From NCBI GenBank assembly GCA_030632745.1, contig DAOVUE010000044.1, positions 1 through 8,278 on the forward strand: a stretch of DNA of 8,278 bases. The letters run 5' to 3'. The notes beneath the pieces were generated by a model. It saw only the letters and a list, made by a program, of their open reading frames with translations, did no database searches and had not been told where the DNA came from. Shown in pieces: positions 7,843-8,278 of the stretch. The stretch comes from Pseudomonadota bacterium. GTDB lineage: Bacteria; Pseudomonadota; Gammaproteobacteria; GRL18. The position numbers and the translations under genes were made by a program. Positions within the stretch are counted from its first letter, which is position 1. Each line of letters begins with the position of its first letter.

Positions 7843-8035
7843 AAAAGGAATTTGCTTTGCATGATAATGCCCATTTACCCCCAAACCGAAAAAAGGGTAC
7901 AAAGGGCGAATTATTGAATTTGATCATATCCATGCTCATCCTTTGGATAAAGGAACTGCATATGAATTCAAGGATGCAGAACAATTATTGAAAGATTTTT
8001 TTGAACAGATAAATGAAATAATGAAAGATTTATAG
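7836..8035 (+). pseudogene. Broken TumE-family (DUF6516-like) toxin gene, N-terminus missing and frameshifted
   Basis: No single frame is open across this stretch, but two frames join into one recognisable C-terminal region. The upstream frame (open from 7812; GTG at 7836) encodes EFALHDNAHLPPNRKKG. The next frame, one base back, is open from 7868 and encodes KGRIIEFDHIHAHPLDKG, then TAYEFKDAEQLLKDFFEQ, and ends INEIMKDL with TAG 8033-8035. A DNAH box, a D-H-x-H box and a C-terminal F-x-x-A-x-x-L-L-x-D-F helix are what I recall of TumE-family toxins, which run to roughly 100 residues. About the first 40 are not found here. The crossover can be placed at the A AAA AAG run 7889-7895. The reading ends 12 bases before an antitoxin-like gene, the expected TumE partner arrangement. 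It could be a decayed toxin, a recoded gene or a sequencing error in the A-run. Family assignment is from memory of motifs. Confidence 0.5.
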
Positions 8036-8047
8036 ACAGGTGATCAT

Positions 8048-8278
8048 ATGACCGTGTTAAAAATAGGTGTCATGCCTAGAGATAAATTTCAACAAAGGAT
8101 TTTAAATATTGCTTCCGGAAAATATATTCCCAAGCAGGGTGAACCCAAAATATGGTTTCATTCTATGAAATCAATCGGTGAATTACTTAGCGATAAGAAT
8201 CTTCGATTATTAAAGATGATTAACGAAGAAGAACCAGAGAGTGTGAAAATACTGTCTGAACTTTCTGGTCGCCAAGTC
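8048..8278 (+). CDS. HVO_A0114-like winged-helix DNA-binding protein, probable antitoxin, 3' end cut off by window
   Basis: The frame is open from ATG 8048 to the last base, giving 77 residues of a longer protein. The start has a good ribosome-binding site, AGGTGA at 8038-8043. The N-terminal part, KIGVMPRDKFQQRIL then KQGEPKIWFHSMKSIGELLS, is the signature I associate with HVO_A0114-type proteins. The following NLRLLKMINEEEPESVKILS then ELSGRQV is the beginning of a winged helix-turn-helix; the recognition helix lies beyond the window. Family members are commonly encoded directly after a TumE-type toxin and are thought to act as antitoxin and repressor. Here the gap to the toxin-like frame is 12 bases, consistent with one transcript from the promoter near 7783-7812. 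Assignment rests on motif memory and context. Confidence 0.7.
   Translation, partial: MTVLKIGVMPRDKFQQRILNIASGKYIPKQGEPKIWFHSMKSIGELLSDKNLRLLKMINEEEPESVKILSELSGRQV

Noticed and set aside
7861..7917. ATG at 7861 with AGGAA ten bases upstream, as the start of a small gene
   Set aside because: It gives only 18 codons (MIMPIYPQTEKRVQRANY) before TGA and runs in a different frame from both toxin-like segments; no family resemblance.
1..8278. CRISPR arrays, tRNA or rRNA genes, replication origins
   Set aside because: No regularly spaced repeats, no cloverleaf-like or rRNA-like sequence and no DnaA-box clusters were seen on reading both strands.

Overview
The window comes from a gammaproteobacterium with a fairly AT-rich genome (G+C below 50% by eye). 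The basis is the close residue-level agreement of S11, S4, RNA polymerase alpha, L17, UvrA, YajR and SSB with their Escherichia coli/Pseudomonas counterparts, and a gene order (alpha operon end, then uvrA divergent from an MFS gene followed by ssb) that recalls pseudomonads and relatives. I cannot name genus or species.

Positions 1-2750 are the 3' end of the alpha ribosomal operon on the + strand: rpsK (5' end cut by the window), rpsD, rpoA, rplQ. Two things interrupt this otherwise standard operon. A terminator-shaped hairpin lies between rpsD and rpoA. A 72-bp perfect-ended inverted-repeat element (18-bp arms starting GGGGTCGGAG) sits between rpoA and rplQ. The operon ends at a 15-bp symmetrical hairpin that can serve as a terminator for both rplQ and the converging uvrA.

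Positions 2751-7750 are a DNA repair/maintenance block: uvrA on the - strand, and a divergent two-gene unit yajR-ssb on the + strand whose genes overlap by one base (TAATG). UvrA begins nucleotide excision repair and SSB protects single strands during repair and replication. YajR is an inner-membrane MFS transporter with a C-terminal soluble domain and unknown substrate; it separates uvrA from ssb, which are direct divergent neighbours in E. coli. A strong intrinsic terminator closes this block.

Positions 7751-8278 are accessory in character and were not covered by long complete ORFs. A good sigma70-type promoter is followed by a small inverted repeat, a broken or frameshifted reading frame resembling the C-terminal part of TumE-family (DUF6516) toxins, and then the first 77 codons of a gene resembling the HVO_A0114-type winged-helix antitoxin. 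This looks like a toxin-antitoxin module with a decayed toxin. The frame change falls exactly on an A AAA AAG heptamer in the phase that would allow a -1 ribosomal frameshift, so decay and programmed recoding both need considering; decay is the simpler reading. This, together with the hairpin element in the ribosomal operon, is the least ordinary content of the window.
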